41,436 nucleotides of DNA. Origin: Methanoregula sp. GTDB lineage: Archaea; Halobacteriota; Methanomicrobia; Methanomicrobiales; Methanospirillaceae. The notes below the pieces were generated by a model. It was not told the DNA's origin and searched no databases. It was given only the letters and a program-made list of their open reading frames with translations. The stretch is from contig JAPKXU010000050.1 of assembly GCA_026394655.1 (NCBI GenBank), positions 1-41,436 of the forward strand. The letters run 5' to 3'. Made by a program: the position numbers and the translations under genes. The stretch's first letter is position 1, and each line of letters begins with the position of its first letter. Of the stretch, positions 23,963 to 32,041 are shown piece after piece.

Positions 23963-24570
23963 TCGTCACACCTCTTCTTCTGACAACACCGTTTTGAGTA
24001 TTCAACGATATGCGCATGGGTCTGCCGATACAGGATCAGATCAACAGGGAGGACAGTTTCGAAGAGATCTTTTATTGCGGATGGTTTCTCCCGAACACCG
24101 GCGCAGTGCAGGATCCGGTCCGTGTAGGCATCGACGACAAAACACGTCCGGGAAAAACCGTAACAGAGGATGCTGTCCGCTGTCTCTTCCCCGATCCCAT
24201 TCACCGTCAGGAGCGATGCCCGTAGTTTACCGGTTGGTATCGCTGCCATCTGCTCCACTCCTCCATACGTATCCATGACAAGCGCAGCAAGCGCTTTTAA
24301 CCGCCGGGCTTTGATCCGGAAGAACCCGGTACATCGTACTGCCTCTTCAAGGTCTGCCACATTTGCCGCATGGATCGCTGCCATAGTCGCGAGGCGATCT
24401 GCTTTTAACCGGCTGATTGCCGTCTCCACGTTCTCCCACCGGGTCTGCTGGGTCAGGATGGCGCCGATCATCACCTCATCTGTGTCCCATGCCCACCAGC
24501 GGATTACCCCGAACCGGTTCGCGAGGAGATCGACAATCGTTCCTACTTTAATGGAACTGGATCCCGACAT
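23935..24570 (-). CDS. HhH-GPD DNA glycosylase, MagIII-like (endonuclease III-related)
   Basis: A 211-residue base-excision glycosylase of the endonuclease III superfamily (COG2231 type). It has LTQQTRWENV (39-48), the helix-hairpin-helix LTVNGIGEETADSI (121-134), and the catalytic Asp147 (VVDAYTDR). The lysine that gives endonuclease III its lyase activity is replaced by Glu129, as in the monofunctional 3-methyladenine glycosylase MagIII of Helicobacter. The C-terminal cysteines (195, 196, 201, 204) do not follow the C-x6-C-x2-C-x5-C pattern of the Nth iron-sulfur cluster. So the prediction is an alkyl-base glycosylase without lyase activity. It starts inside the end of npdG (23-nt overlap). 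Confidence 0.8.
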   Translation of the reverse strand: MSGSSSIKVGTIVDLLANRFGVIRWWAWDTDEVMIGAILTQQTRWENVETAISRLKADRLATMAAIHAANVADLEEAVRCTGFFRIKARRLKALAALVMDTYGGVEQMAAIPTGKLRASLLTVNGIGEETADSILCYGFSRTCFVVDAYTDRILHCAGVREKPSAIKDLFETVLPVDLILYRQTHAHIVEYSKRCCQKKRCDECQIASLNG

Positions 24571-25198
24571 CCTTCATCTTGTTGTAACGCGCGATATTCA
24601 GGACAAGGGGAGTGAGCGACTCGACCATTGATGAAACAGCGAGTGGACCAGCATTGAATGCCTGTAATTTTGAGATTTGGTTTACGATCGCCATGACATC
24701 CCGTTTCGCTCCGTCATCGTCCCCACATACCGGAACTGAAAGTTCGAGTTCCTCATCAAGCGCCTTCCACCGGTTCGCCGCGATCGTGTTAAAGGCGGTA
24801 CAGACTTTTGTATCCGTTGGCAGGAGACGTTGGATCATCAACGCTGCTGAACCTTCCTGTGGTGGAACAAAGGTGAAATAATCCCGTTTCTCCATCGGGT
24901 TCACCGGGCTTATCACTGTTTTGCCTTCAAACCCGTGCAGGGTTGCCAGTGTCGGTACGACATGCTTGAACGGGATTGCAAGGATCACCACATCCGCATA
25001 GTCAACCGCTTCCTGGTTGGATACTCCGCTGCAGCAGCAGGGCAGACCGCGTTTCTGCAGGATATCCTGGCAGCACTTGGTTGAACTGATCGCCTTATCC
25101 ACCTCACGCGACCCGATAATCACTTCGAATGTGGTTGAGAGGCGCAGCGCCATTCCCTCACCGATGTCACCCGTGCCACCGACAATGCCGATCTTCAC
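24548..25198 (-). CDS. npdG: F420H2:NADP oxidoreductase
   Basis: A 216-residue F420-dependent NADP reductase, which moves hydride between reduced F420 and NADP+ to supply NADPH in methanogens. The N-terminal Rossmann motif MKIGIVGGTGDIGEG and the NADP-binding IIGSRE (residues 28-33) are clear, followed by VVILAIPFKH, ISPVNPM and CTAFNTIAANRW, all typical of NpdG/Fno. The start is GTG at 25198, directly after the thioredoxin stop codon, with GGTGGGA just upstream. Thioredoxin and npdG next to each other suggest a redox unit. Confidence 0.92.
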   Translation of the reverse strand: MKIGIVGGTGDIGEGMALRLSTTFEVIIGSREVDKAISSTKCCQDILQKRGLPCCCSGVSNQEAVDYADVVILAIPFKHVVPTLATLHGFEGKTVISPVNPMEKRDYFTFVPPQEGSAALMIQRLLPTDTKVCTAFNTIAANRWKALDEELELSVPVCGDDDGAKRDVMAIVNQISKLQAFNAGPLAVSSMVESLTPLVLNIARYNKMKDVGIQFH

Positions 25199-25471
25199 TT
25201 ATCCCACCAGCGGCTTTAAGATGTTCTCAAGTGTGACGGCATCGGTGACACCTTCCATCGTATGGACAACTGCCCCATCCTTCTCAATGATTAGTGTCGG
25301 CACGACACGGATACCGAATTTTTCCGCAAGCGCCATGTTCTGGTCAACATCAATTTTTTTTACTTCGATGGCGCTGCCCATCTTCTTCTCCAGTTCTTCA
25401 AGAATCGGCGTCTGCATCCGGCACGGACCACACCATGTGGCAAAAAAGTCATACAAAATTGGCTTTGTCAT
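25199..25471 (-). CDS. Thioredoxin-like protein
   Basis: A 90-residue thioredoxin fold with the redox motif WCGPC (Cys14, Cys17) after YDFFAT, and the cis-Pro segment VVPTLII. It is short, as methanogen thioredoxins are. ATG 25471 is preferred to the TTG one codon upstream. A T9 tract and a TATA-like ATTTATC lie upstream, so this gene may begin a new transcript (trx-npdG-glycosylase-aldolase) after the sec genes. The electron donor may be a F420- or NADPH-linked reductase; npdG, next door, makes NADPH. Confidence 0.9.
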   Translation of the reverse strand: MTKPILYDFFATWCGPCRMQTPILEELEKKMGSAIEVKKIDVDQNMALAEKFGIRVVPTLIIEKDGAVVHTMEGVTDAVTLENILKPLVG

Positions 25472-25497
25472 CAAACATTCCCGGAACAGTAGTCGAT

Positions 25498-25506
25498 AAA
25501 AAAAAA
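25498..25506 (-). terminator. T9 tract between secD and thioredoxin
   Basis: A run of nine A on the plus strand is a T9 on the minus strand, about 20 nt after the secD stop. ATTTATC (25507-25514), about 40 nt before the thioredoxin ATG, overlaps its edge and may act as a TATA box. Confidence 0.45.
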
Positions 25507-25524
25507 GATAAATGTATGGTATTG

Positions 25525-26984
25525 TTATTCGGAGAGGATCTCCATGATAATCTTCCCGTACGCGGGACGGGTGACGATCACGCCCACGAGGACACCCATC
25601 ATCGTGATAATGGCAAATCCTTTCAGGGTGGAGAGATCCATGAGCGCGAGGGGCAGCATTGCGATGAGGACTGTTGCTGCAGCAACAACGATGATGCCAA
25701 GAGCACGCGACAGCCGTTTCAGGTACAGGTTCGGGGACGGGACCTTTCCTTCATGCAGGATCTCATCGGTGATCACGACCAGCTGGTCGATGCCCGTTCC
25801 GACAACAGCAATTAAACCAGCGATGGTCGGGAGATCCATCTGGAACTTGATCAGGCTGATGAACCCTAAAGGATGATAATCTCCGAGGCATTGATCAGTA
25901 CCATCGGGAGAACGATACTTGGCTCGCGGTACCGGTAATAAATTACGAATGCGACCGTGATGAGGGCAAGGATACCGGCGATGATCGCCATCATCTTGAA
26001 GTGTTCTCCCAGCGCTGCTGAAGTCGAACCTGATCCGGCAACACTTACATCAATGGGCAGGGCACCCGCACGGAGATGGATCTCAAGGTTCGTTGCCTGC
26101 TGCATACCGGTATTTCCGGAGCCCGTGGATGCAAAGAGCTGCCGGGTAGGTTGTCCCTGCAATTGTCCGGCAAGGTCTTCGGATAGCGGCGCGGAATAGA
26201 CGGTCTTGTTGTCGAGCAGCATCGCAAGCTGGTGTTTATTGGGATCTGTAGTGGCGCCATACTTGATGGCACCTTCCCTGAACGCCGCAGCCCCGGCTTC
26301 ACTTAACGTAAACCCGACACCCCACTTGGCGCTGCCGGGCGGTTCCTGGCTTGGCACCTGCACGCTCGTAATTGAATCGCCGTACAGGATATGCTCAGTG
26401 GCATTTCCGACTGATTGTATACGGATCTCGAATTTACCCTGCTTCCCGACGATCTCCTGTGCCTGCTTCATGTCGACACCGGCTAGTTCGACACGGATAT
26501 ACCGGGCGACGTTATTCAAGCCAGTAAGAGTGTTGACCTTCGCATCCTTCGTACCCATTGTATTGATTTTGCTCTCAAGGATGCGTTTCACGAGATTTGC
26601 GGTCTCCTTTGAGACGCCCGGCTGGTAGGATGTGAGCTTCCCGCCGGAGGCAGCGATGAGCGGATCCAGTACTTCCTGCGTGTAAGGTTTACGGATCTCT
26701 ATGTGGTTGGCATCGACAAGCAGCACCTCAGTGTCGAGGCTCTTCGAGAGGTTCGTAATAAACTCTGAAGTTGGGAGATCCGTAGTGAACCCGACAACCT
26801 CAGCCTTAAACTCGAGCTGGAGCCACGCACCCTGCTGTAAATCGAGACCATACTGGAGGTTTGTTGCAAGATTCCCTTTGTTGTCAAAGTGTGGATATAT
26901 AACAATGACCGAGAGGACAACAAGAACAAGGAGCGTAATCACCCGCCAGTCTTTGACAAGGTCCCGTATTCGTGCCTGCTTCAT
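25525..26984 (-). CDS. secD: Protein-export membrane protein SecD, interrupted by a frameshift
   Basis: SecD is a membrane partner of SecF that aids protein translocation through SecYE. ATG 26984 (ATGA overlap with secF, AAAGGAGG upstream) opens a 372-codon frame with the first membrane helix (VITLLVLVVLSVIVIYP), GLDLQQGAWLQLEF, the P1 domain and the second and third helices. It ends at TAG 25866-25868, just after SEIIIL. The missing C-terminal half continues in another frame from that point (LGFISLIKFQMDLPTIAG, then GTGIDQLVVITDEI, to 25525). One extra T in the minus-strand TTT at 25868-25870 would give SEIIILLGF and restore a normal SecD of 486 residues. So this is a one-base deletion, a sequencing error, or much less likely programmed frameshifting. 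Confidence 0.9.
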
Positions 26985-27835
26985 TTCCCGCCTCCTTTTA
27001 ACACATACCATTTCAGGATGCCGACGTTTGTCAGCCATGTGTTCATGATATCAAAGAAAAGCCCGATAAGGAGTACCGCGGAGATTTCGTAGATTACCTG
27101 TACCTGACCAAACCATGAGACAATAAAGAGAACGACGACAGCTGCAATAGTTGTTGAAGTCATGATGATACCGGTATGGAACGCACCCATGAGCTTGTCG
27201 TTGAGTTTGCCCTGCCGTTTTAACACGCGGGTGGTGAGCAGGATATCACTATCAACGGAATATCCGATGAGCATGAGGAGTGCAGCAGTCGTTCCGAGCG
27301 TGAGGGGAATGCCGATAATATTCATCAACGCCGCAGTCATGACCATGTCCGCAAATGCCGAGAGTACGACAGCTGCGGATGGGACAAAAGTACGGAACGA
27401 TAAAAAGATGACGATCGCCATCCCGATGAACGCAAGAATGACTGCGATCACTGCCTGGGTCTGGAGGATCTTGCCGAACGACTCACCAATCTGGTCAACT
27501 TTTGCATTGGGATATTTCTGTTCGATCAAGGATGAGAGCGCGTTGAATTTTTCGTCATCCATTGTCCCGAACCGAATAAATTTCCCGTTGTTCACCCCTT
27601 CACCGATATCAACGAGCGGATACGCGGCGAATGTTGCCTGTATCTGATCCTTGGTATCGGGCGTAATAACCGTCACTGCGGTTCCACCGGAAAAATCGAT
27701 GCCCGGTGTTACCGGCATACCTGTCATTGCCATCGTAAACGCAAGCGATACAATCGCAATGACAAGGATTGCTAACGGGATTACTACCAACTGTTTCGGG
27801 GAATATTTTTCGATATTGTAGTTGAATAATCCCAT
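26981..27835 (-). CDS. secF: Protein-export membrane protein SecF
   Basis: A 284-residue SecF with six membrane helices. It shows the N-terminal helix (LVVIPLAILVIAIVSLAF), the family motif GIDFSGGTAV, the periplasm-side domain (about 50-115), then IGYSVDSDILLTTRVLKR in the fourth-to-fifth helix loop. The order secF-secD with an ATGA overlap is the usual archaeal arrangement; the two proteins form one RND-like unit. A TATA-like ATTATTTAATC lies about 30 nt upstream of the ATG, so this gene probably starts the minus-strand operon. Confidence 0.94.
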   Translation of the reverse strand: MGLFNYNIEKYSPKQLVVIPLAILVIAIVSLAFTMAMTGMPVTPGIDFSGGTAVTVITPDTKDQIQATFAAYPLVDIGEGVNNGKFIRFGTMDDEKFNALSSLIEQKYPNAKVDQIGESFGKILQTQAVIAVILAFIGMAIVIFLSFRTFVPSAAVVLSAFADMVMTAALMNIIGIPLTLGTTAALLMLIGYSVDSDILLTTRVLKRQGKLNDKLMGAFHTGIIMTSTTIAAVVVLFIVSWFGQVQVIYEISAVLLIGLFFDIMNTWLTNVGILKWYVLKGGGK

Positions 27836-28051
27836 GTCCTAATCATCTGTTGACTAACGATTAAATAATTACCAGATGCCAGTGTCACTAACGCGGATGT
27901 CTCTGTCATCAAATACCAATGTTGGCGGAAGTGCCCAAAAAATTTTGATACATACAGTGATGATCCAAAAAAAATCCCGTCGGTGTTCCTTCCGGAATTC
28001 CACCGGAAAAGATCAGAAAATATATATACAAAAACCGGAGACAATAAAGAT
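27836..28051. promoter_or_regulatory. Divergent intergenic region with two TATA boxes
   Basis: The minus-strand TATA for secF lies at about 27862-27872. The plus-strand TATA AAAATATATATAC (28017-28029) lies about 28 nt before ATG 28052. No gene is seen between. Confidence 0.5.
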
Positions 28052-28363
28052 ATGAGATCTCCTTCCGAGATCAAAAGAATGATTGAAGGACGTCTGAAGT
28101 CTTATCTTTCCCGGGACAAGACCGGTATCCGTCGCGAAGTGCTCAGGCTTTTTGTCAGGATTAAATCGATGACGATCGCTGAACTTGCGGCGGAACTGGA
28201 GCACCAGTTCACTGTTTCGTTCCATGCGATCGCTTCGATGGTTGGCATCATTGCCTCTCGCATCGGCATTCTTCGTGCAACCCGTAATACTGATGGCGTA
28301 AATTCCTACGAGCTCAAAGAGAAGTACATCGATCTTGTCGTACGGATTGTTGGAGTCAACTGA
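28052..28363 (+). CDS. DUF2551 family protein, likely winged-helix
   Basis: A 103-residue basic protein of the methanogen DUF2551 family (PF10826): MRSPSEIKRMIEGRLKSYL, GIRREVLRLFVRIKSMTI, then a helical part ending VRIVGVN. The pattern AELAAELEHQFTVSFHAIASMVGIIASRIGIL looks like a winged-helix DNA-binding fold, so a transcription factor role is plausible but not shown. The frame is open upstream, but ATG 28052 has a strong TATA box at 28 nt and matches the family start. It is followed 58 nt later by the small CxxC gene. Confidence 0.8.
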   Translation: MRSPSEIKRMIEGRLKSYLSRDKTGIRREVLRLFVRIKSMTIAELAAELEHQFTVSFHAIASMVGIIASRIGILRATRNTDGVNSYELKEKYIDLVVRIVGVN

Positions 28364-28421
28364 TCCTTTAAGTCCAAAACCATAACCGTTTTTAGTGCTC
28401 CGTTCCAATAATAGCAGCATA

Positions 28422-28712
28422 ATGTCTGATTATTCTGGTGATAGTGCCGGCTTGGGCGAAGTGAATGTGGCTCCTGCGGTCATTGAATATATTGAGAAGC
28501 GGAACTGCGATTTTCGTATATGCACTTCCTGCGGGGGTCCCATCCTCCTGCCGACACGGGTAAAACCCCCGAAAAAAAGCGATGTCCTGTTAAAAGCCGG
28601 CACTCACACTATCTATATCTCGATCCACCAGGCACGGTTTCTCACCGATATCCGTATCGATATGATCCCATTCTTTGAAGATGAAGATCCGGTCAGGAAC
28701 GAACGCGGATGA
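28422..28712 (+). CDS. Hypothetical protein with a CxxC zinc-ribbon-like motif
   Basis: A 96-residue protein with no family I recognise. It has an acidic N-terminus, a CTSCGGPILLPT segment (CxxC), a basic stretch PTRVKPPKKSD, and a C-terminal ISIHQARFLTDIRIDMIPFF that looks like beta strand and helix. Only one CxxC is present, so a full zinc ribbon would need a second protein. Its stop overlaps the archease ATG (ATGA), so it is translated with archease and might take part in RNA ligation or tRNA splicing; this is inferred from context only. ATG 28422 is preferred over the frame opening at 28395. Confidence 0.65.
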   Translation: MSDYSGDSAGLGEVNVAPAVIEYIEKRNCDFRICTSCGGPILLPTRVKPPKKSDVLLKAGTHTIYISIHQARFLTDIRIDMIPFFEDEDPVRNERG

Positions 28713-29116
28713 GTTTTGAAGAATTATCCCATACAGCTGATGTGAAGATCCGGGTACGTTCCCCAACACTTGACGCGCTCTTCTCTGAAGCCTGCATAGC
28801 ACTTATGCAGGTGATGTACGGAAAGGATCGAAAACCGGGTATTTGTAAGAAGATTTCACTCGGTGCCGCCGACACCAAGTCATTACTCTCTGATTTTTTG
28901 TCCGAGATCCTCTTTCTCTCTGAAGTGGAGAGCCTTGTGATCGCCCGTGCGGATGTAAAAATTGAAGGGTCGCACCTTACGGCAATCCTTGCGGGAGAGC
29001 CGTTCGATCCTCTGCGGCATAACCAGGGAACAGAAGTGAAAGGGATCTCCTACTCGGGTATGCTTATTGAGAAGGAGACGAATGGCTACATGCTCGAAAT
29101 CCTCTTTGATGTGTGA
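28709..29116 (+). CDS. Archease, RtcB activator
   Basis: A 135-residue archease (PF01951). Archease speeds guanylylation of the RNA ligase RtcB and allows multiple turnover. Recognised by FEELSHTADVKIRV at the N-terminus (the Asp in HTADV is a metal ligand), DFLSEILFLSEVE in the middle, and KGISYSGMLIEKE...LFDV at the C-terminus. The start overlaps the upstream stop by ATGA. The rtcB gene lies 459 nt downstream on the same strand, so the splicing-ligase pair is kept together, and the window also holds an intron-containing tRNA that would need it. Confidence 0.93.
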   Translation: MSFEELSHTADVKIRVRSPTLDALFSEACIALMQVMYGKDRKPGICKKISLGAADTKSLLSDFLSEILFLSEVESLVIARADVKIEGSHLTAILAGEPFDPLRHNQGTEVKGISYSGMLIEKETNGYMLEILFDV

Positions 29117-29575
29117 TAATGATGAGTCAATGCAGATAATCTCCAGTTGGTACTTCCTTTTTTTGTGATGCAACGGCACACATTTTCAGTTCAACCGGGA
29201 TCTGGTGGATGTTTTATTACCAGATCCAACAACTATGCAGGCTGCCATCACAATGCAATTGATCACAAATCCTCCACCAAAAGCATACCGCATTACTGCC
29301 AGATTTACTCTTTTGTGGGTCAGAACTCCTGCAATCAAAACGTGCGCGCCTGAGAGCACGGGTGCTATGCAGTGCAGCTCAACCGATCTGACCGTTTTTG
29401 CGCTGGTTATTTTACGCTCGTCATGCACCCGTACAGCACTAAAGACTTCAGGAGGCATCCCAGCCCACAGTAAGGATCTTCTTTTTTATCCCCAAAAACT
29501 CACATGAGATACAATTCAATACAATCCAAGAATGAGCACCCGGATTATTTTCGGGAATTGACGGGGAGATTAGGT
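29117..29575. other. 459-nt stretch between archease and rtcB, with open frames on both strands
   Basis: A minus-strand frame (29186-29458, 90 codons) and a plus-strand frame (29205-29507, 100 codons) overlap almost fully. Neither has a recognised domain, a promoter or a Shine-Dalgarno, so I do not call a gene. The minus-strand product would contain one hydrophobic segment (GGGFVINCIVMAACIVVG). CTTTTTTATC (29481-29490) looks like the TATA box of rtcB, giving a leader of about 60 nt. Confidence 0.4.
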
Positions 29576-31009
29576 ATGCTTGAAGGTGTGAACCGGGCAG
29601 GAACAAACGAATGGGAAGTCCCTGTGGGATATGTACCCGGTATGCGGGTACCGGGAAAGATCTTCCTCTCGGAATCCCTTGGTGCCACGCTCGAACCGGG
29701 CGCCGTGCAGCAACTCGCCAACGTCGCAACGATGCCAGGGATTATCAAAAACGCGCTTGCCATGCCGGATATCCACTGGGGCTACGGGTTTCCCATCGGG
29801 GGCGTTGCAGCATTCTCTCTTGACGAGGGCGTGATCTCGCCGGGGGGTGTCGGGTTTGATATCAACTGCGGGGTGCGCTTATTCACCACACCGCTTATCG
29901 CGCATGATATCAAAAAACCAAAGGAACTCATTGAGCAGCTCTTTCATGCGGTTCCAACCGGTGTAGGTGCAAAGAGTTCCCAGAAAATTTCACCGCTGGC
30001 ACTTGACACGATGATGATAAAAGGCGCACGCTGGGCGGTTGATGCGGGATACGGCGTCGAGCGGGATCTGGTACGGTGCGAAGAGGGGGGCGCCATGAAA
30101 CAGGCAGACACCCGTGCAGTCTCACAAAAAGCCCACCAGCGCGGGATGCCACAAGGCGGGACGCTGGGGTCCGGCAACCATTTTCTTGAAATTCAGGTAG
30201 TGAGTGAAATTTTTGATGACCCCGCAGCAAAGGCATTTGGTATTACCGCCGGGCAGTGCTGTTGCATGATCCATTGCGGCTCGCGCGGATTGGGGCACCA
30301 GGTATGCACCGATCACTTAAAAGTGCTCGAAAGCGCGACAAAACGGTATCACATCGAACTGCCTGATCGCCAGCTTGCCTGCGCACCGGTAACCTCTCCG
30401 GAGGGCATGGCATATTTCGGTGCGATGGCTGCATCGGCAAACTATGCGTGGGCAAACCGGCAGATGATCATGCATGCTGCCCGGTTACAACTGGCAAAAA
30501 TCTTCGGGATCGATTACGAAAGTATGCCGCTCGTATACGATGTCGCGCATAACGTCGCGAAGCTGGAGGAGCATACGGTCGATGGAAAGAGGACGAAAGT
30601 CTGCGTGCACCGTAAAGGTGCCACACGGTCATTCGGGGCGGGATCACCGGATCTTCCCCATGAACTCGCACAATACGGGCAACCGGTAATCATTCCCGGC
30701 AGCATGGGGACGTCCTCATTTGTACTGCGCGGCACACAGACAGCGATGGAACGCACATTCGGGAGCACCTGTCACGGTGCGGGGCGCGTGATGAGCAGAT
30801 CGCAGGCAAAAAAGCGCCTCAGCGGAAAAGAGGTAGCAATGGAACTGGAGCGTGCCGGGATCTATGTGCGGGCACCCAACGAAGCCGCCATCGCAGACGA
30901 AGCCCCGGCAGTGTACAAGTCCAGTGACGAAGTAGTGCGGGTGGTGCATGAACTCGGGCTTTCGATGCTTGTTGCACGCCTTTCGCCAATTGGGGTGATC
31001 AAGGGGTGA
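29576..31009 (+). CDS. rtcB: tRNA-splicing ligase RtcB
   Basis: A 477-residue RNA ligase that joins 2',3'-cyclic phosphate and 5'-OH ends with GTP and Mn. Motifs are complete: GFDINCGVR (Asp95, Cys98), GSGNHFLEI (His202), IHCGSRGLGHQ (His233), AHN (His325), and FGSTCHGAGR with the guanylylated His400. Numbering agrees closely with the Pyrococcus enzyme when ATG 29576 is the start. That ATG has GGGGAG 7 nt upstream, while ATG 29504 would lie upstream of the transcript start predicted from the TATA at 29481-29490. No intein is present. It acts with archease on tRNA exon halves. Confidence 0.95.
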   Translation: MLEGVNRAGTNEWEVPVGYVPGMRVPGKIFLSESLGATLEPGAVQQLANVATMPGIIKNALAMPDIHWGYGFPIGGVAAFSLDEGVISPGGVGFDINCGVRLFTTPLIAHDIKKPKELIEQLFHAVPTGVGAKSSQKISPLALDTMMIKGARWAVDAGYGVERDLVRCEEGGAMKQADTRAVSQKAHQRGMPQGGTLGSGNHFLEIQVVSEIFDDPAAKAFGITAGQCCCMIHCGSRGLGHQVCTDHLKVLESATKRYHIELPDRQLACAPVTSPEGMAYFGAMAASANYAWANRQMIMHAARLQLAKIFGIDYESMPLVYDVAHNVAKLEEHTVDGKRTKVCVHRKGATRSFGAGSPDLPHELAQYGQPVIIPGSMGTSSFVLRGTQTAMERTFGSTCHGAGRVMSRSQAKKRLSGKEVAMELERAGIYVRAPNEAAIADEAPAVYKSSDEVVRVVHELGLSMLVARLSPIGVIKG

Positions 31010-31581
31010 GTTGCCGGGCGGGATTTGTCTGGGACACTCCCCAGCATTTCAATCGCTACATCGAAGACTGCGGGATTGCATGCGAACTTGTTACCCCATA
31101 CATGCTCGCTGCACCATTCTTCCGTGGCACCTTCAACTGCCTGATCGTCCCCACCGGTTTTGCAAACCCGGCGTACTCCCGGCTGCTGCCTGCGCTCCGG
31201 GCGTCCTCTGACCGTATAGAACGGTTCGTGGAGAATGGGGGAAACCTGCTCATCTTCGGTGCAGCGATCGATCGTGCGGATGCCTATGACTGGCTCCCGT
31301 TTCCAGTCACGTACCATCACGACTGCCACCCCCGTAGTTTGGATTGCGCCACCTCACCAATGACCAGTTCCCTTGTGGAGGATTATGACCCGGCACGGAT
31401 CGAGTGTGACGGCATATTCCCCACGTATGAGGGAGATGCCACCGGCAATTCGAGTGAAGGGGTTATCCTTGTTGAAAAACGCATTGGCAAAGGCACCATC
31501 ATTGTGACGAGCATCCACGAATTCCCGTCCCGTGGGTTTTTAAAAAACTTCTGCACCGCGGGGACACAAACCTTATTCTAG
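31006..31581 (+). CDS. Hypothetical protein with a GATase-like fold
   Basis: A 191-residue protein. The segment VENGGNLLIFG and the earlier FNCLIVPTGFAN are typical of class I glutamine-amidotransferase-like folds (ThuA/GATase-like). No catalytic Cys-His-Glu triad is evident, so it may bind rather than hydrolyse. Several Cys and His residues (THYHHDCHP-like region, about 100-108) might bind metal. The start is a GTG at 31006 that overlaps the rtcB stop, so translation is coupled to rtcB. The link to RNA ligation is only positional. No family name can be given with confidence. Confidence 0.6.
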   Translation: MSCRAGFVWDTPQHFNRYIEDCGIACELVTPYMLAAPFFRGTFNCLIVPTGFANPAYSRLLPALRASSDRIERFVENGGNLLIFGAAIDRADAYDWLPFPVTYHHDCHPRSLDCATSPMTSSLVEDYDPARIECDGIFPTYEGDATGNSSEGVILVEKRIGKGTIIVTSIHEFPSRGFLKNFCTAGTQTLF

Positions 31582-31613
31582 ATAGAAATGGGACAGGTTT
31601 ATGAGGTACATCG

Positions 31614-32036
31614 ATGCACCGCTATACTTTTTCTGCGAGCGCTGATGCAACCGCATTTGAACCCCTCATTCTTGCCGTTCACGAACTGCTTCACCGCCTT
31701 CCGATGACGGCACGATCCGTGGAGAAGCTTGGCTTACGGGTAGAGGATGGCAGGGTAATCGACCGCAATTATGATGGTCCGATCCTTGTCGAAGCGATTG
31801 CATCGAAGCAAATGATCAAGACTACCCCAAAGAGCGGTGCGTATAAAGGAGTGCCCGTCACTGTTGCACCCATTAAAGACGAGGATGGCGAAGTGATCGG
31901 AGCGATCGGGATCGTCGATATCACCGGCATCTTTGATCTTGCCACCCTCATGGAAAACCAGTCAGCCATCTTAAAGCAGGTATGCGGGAAGGATCCCTGC
32001 CCACTGCCTTCTGAACAGACCAATTCGAAACGGTGA
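31614..32036 (+). CDS. DUF2111 family protein
   Basis: A 140-residue protein matching the methanogen DUF2111 family (PF09884): HRLPMTARSVEKLGLRVEDG, VIDRNYDGPILVEAI, PKSGAYKGVPVTVAPIKDEDGEVIGAIGIVD. The last block looks like a PAS/GAF or roadblock-type sensor strand pattern, so a ligand-sensing role is possible. GAGGT 6 nt before ATG 31614 fixes the start. It is 5 nt from birA's ATG with no room for a promoter, so the two are co-transcribed. A role in biotin control is speculative. Confidence 0.8.
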   Translation: MHRYTFSASADATAFEPLILAVHELLHRLPMTARSVEKLGLRVEDGRVIDRNYDGPILVEAIASKQMIKTTPKSGAYKGVPVTVAPIKDEDGEVIGAIGIVDITGIFDLATLMENQSAILKQVCGKDPCPLPSEQTNSKR

Positions 32037-32041
32037 TCGCA

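Noticed and set aside
29205-29507. 100-codon plus-strand ORF with an ATGA overlap at ATG 29504 of the rtcB frame
   Set aside because: The true rtcB start is probably 29576 (Shine-Dalgarno and family numbering), so the overlap is not meaningful; no domain seen.
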